Positions 63,080 through 64,000 of a DNA stretch of 64,000 bases are shown here, one piece after another (position 1 is the first letter of the stretch; every line of letters starts with the position of its first letter). The notes beneath the pieces were generated by a model. The model did not search any database and was not told where the DNA came from. It saw only the letters and a program-made list of their open reading frames with translations. The stretch is taken from positions 1-64,000 of the forward strand of contig CAWHLA010000005.1 of the NCBI GenBank assembly GCA_963830065.1, read 5' to 3'. The position numbers were made by a program, and so were the translations under genes. Source of the stretch: JACCZR01 sp963830065 (GTDB lineage Bacteria > Actinomycetota > Thermoleophilia > Solirubrobacterales > Thermoleophilaceae).

Positions 63080-63984
63080 CGCCGGTACCAGCGGCGCCCG
63101 TGTAGGCGCTCCACGTTCCAGGTCCAGGTGGCCACAGCGCCGCGCTCGTGCAGCCAGAAGGAATCGGGCGGCTCGGCCGCCGGCGCCTGCCGGCCCGGGG
63201 TGACCTCGGCGATCACCACGCCCTCGCCGTCGCGCCAGTGGCGCCGGGCGAGGATGGTGCCGTCGGCGTCCACCACCGCGGTGCCGCCCTCGAAGTGGCC
63301 GCGGTAGCCGACGGGCAGCGTGGGTGAGTCGCAGCTCAGCTCACCGGCGTGCGCGGCGTGGACGTACGGAGCACCGACGTACCCGGGAAAGGCCTCCACG
63401 GCGTGCCAGGCCCGGCGCGCGTTTGCGGCCTCCAGCCGCCGCGCGATCGGCTCCGGCCCCCAGTGCTCCGGGATCGACCACCAGCCCGAGCCGCCCACCG
63501 CCAGGTCGATCCGTCCGCTCAGCCTGCGGACGGTCTGCGTGCGCATCAGCTCCCAGCACAGCGCCACCCCGAAGCTCAGGCCGTCGGACTCGATCACGCC
63601 GTCGTCGTGGCCGCCGACGTAGAAGCTGTTCTCCCACATCGTGGGAAGGTCCTTGTCGTGGCGCCCGGCCACCTCTCCGTCCGGCTTGGACAGCAGGAAC
63701 GCGTTGCGGACGTCGCCGTCGGCGTCGCGACAGAGGAAGGAGCCGCCCACCCAGGCGCCATGGCGCCGCGCGAGGCGGCTGAGCAGGTCGGTGGCCGCTC
63801 CGTCGGGCGGGAGCGCTCGCTCGACCAGCTCGGGGACGAAGCCGATGCCGGTGGAGAAGAACTCCGGCAGCACGATCAGGTCCGCTCCTTCGGCGCCGGC
63901 ACGCTCGCCCAGGCGCTCGCAGGCGGCGAGGTTGAAGTCGACGTCGGCCACCCGGGCCTCGAGCTGCACCGCCGCCGCACGCAC
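63058..63984 (-). CDS. Carbon-nitrogen hydrolase (nitrilase superfamily)
   Basis: A 308-residue amidase-type enzyme. The catalytic triad is Glu41 (VLPEFF), Lys111 (RHDKDLP) and Cys142 (VALCWELMR). It hydrolyses a C-N bond of an amide, carbamoyl or nitrile substrate; the exact one is not readable. The GTG start at 63984 is 16 bases from the window end, and the N-terminus RAAAVQLEARVADVDFNLAA is normal, so the gene is complete. Confidence 0.92.
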   Translation of the reverse strand: MRAAAVQLEARVADVDFNLAACERLGERAGAEGADLIVLPEFFSTGIGFVPELVERALPPDGAATDLLSRLARRHGAWVGGSFLCRDADGDVRNAFLLSKPDGEVAGRHDKDLPTMWENSFYVGGHDDGVIESDGLSFGVALCWELMRTQTVRRLSGRIDLAVGGSGWWSIPEHWGPEPIARRLEAANARRAWHAVEAFPGYVGAPYVHAAHAGELSCDSPTLPVGYRGHFEGGTAVVDADGTILARRHWRDGEGVVIAEVTPGRQAPAAEPPDSFWLHERGAVATWTWNVERLHGRRWYRRQSLPAA

Positions 63985-64000
63985 CGCGGGATTGTCCCAC

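Overview
This 64 kb window comes from the chromosome of a high-GC actinobacterium. Gene content and protein style (secreted Arg/Ala-rich proteins, Cys-rich zinc forms of S14, S4 and L36, many GTG/TTG starts, very short 5' leaders) suggest class Thermoleophilia, Solirubrobacterales-like. That placement is inference: there is no rRNA in the window to confirm it.

Region 1 (1-22008) is the str-S10-spc-alpha ribosomal superoperon. The 3' end of rpsG is followed by an antisense membrane-protein gene, then fusA, tuf, the S10 block (rpsJ to rpsQ), the spc block (rplN to secY), adk, map and the alpha block (rpmJ, rpsM, rpsK, rpsD, rpoA, rplQ). Genes overlap by 1 to about 17 bases and are probably translationally coupled. 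Departures from the standard layout are the gene between rpsG and fusA, an HD-domain gene plus an opposing 14-TM exporter between secY and adk, no infA between map and rpmJ, and long charged extensions on L22, S17 and L5.

Region 2 (22009-32400) holds a sugar-porter MFS gene, a ferritin-like diiron protein beside a gutted cupin remnant, a cyclic di-AMP (ydaO-type) riboswitch driving a peptidoglycan hydrolase, and a coupled run of methyltransferase, truA, surE and ligA. A frameshifted Baeyer-Villiger-type monooxygenase faces ligA.

Region 3 (32377-42911) holds dacB, a patatin, a subtilisin-like protease preceded by a stand-alone copy of its own pro-domain, a HisC-like aminotransferase, an acyl-CoA synthetase with a small membrane protein, a 59-residue helix-turn-helix-like protein, a NIF3-family protein and an ECF-like sigma factor carrying a zinc-finger and membrane C-terminus.

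Region 4 (42898-51970) is the most accessory part: an M19 dipeptidase, a papain-like protease, a Vps62-like protein, an EEP-family nuclease, two tandem R2lox-type diiron/MnFe oxidases that both keep the Val-Tyr crosslink residues, a short STAND-like ATPase coupled to a membrane protein, and tRNA-Pro(CGG).

Region 5 (51838-64000) is metabolic: an NAD(P)-binding epimerase-like protein whose frame runs through the tRNA, a PQQ-type sugar dehydrogenase, a hydratase, an SDR-SCP2-alcohol dehydrogenase run, a DMT transporter with a Nudix hydrolase, rubredoxin, an LPFTG-anchored surface protein with a structured leader, a GNAT enzyme with bioA, a membrane-bound spermidine-synthase-like protein and a nitrilase-family amidase.

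A -10 element of the form TACGCT/TACCCT recurs 6-10 bases upstream of start codons of many single genes, implying widespread leaderless or near-leaderless transcripts. It was used to choose several starts.
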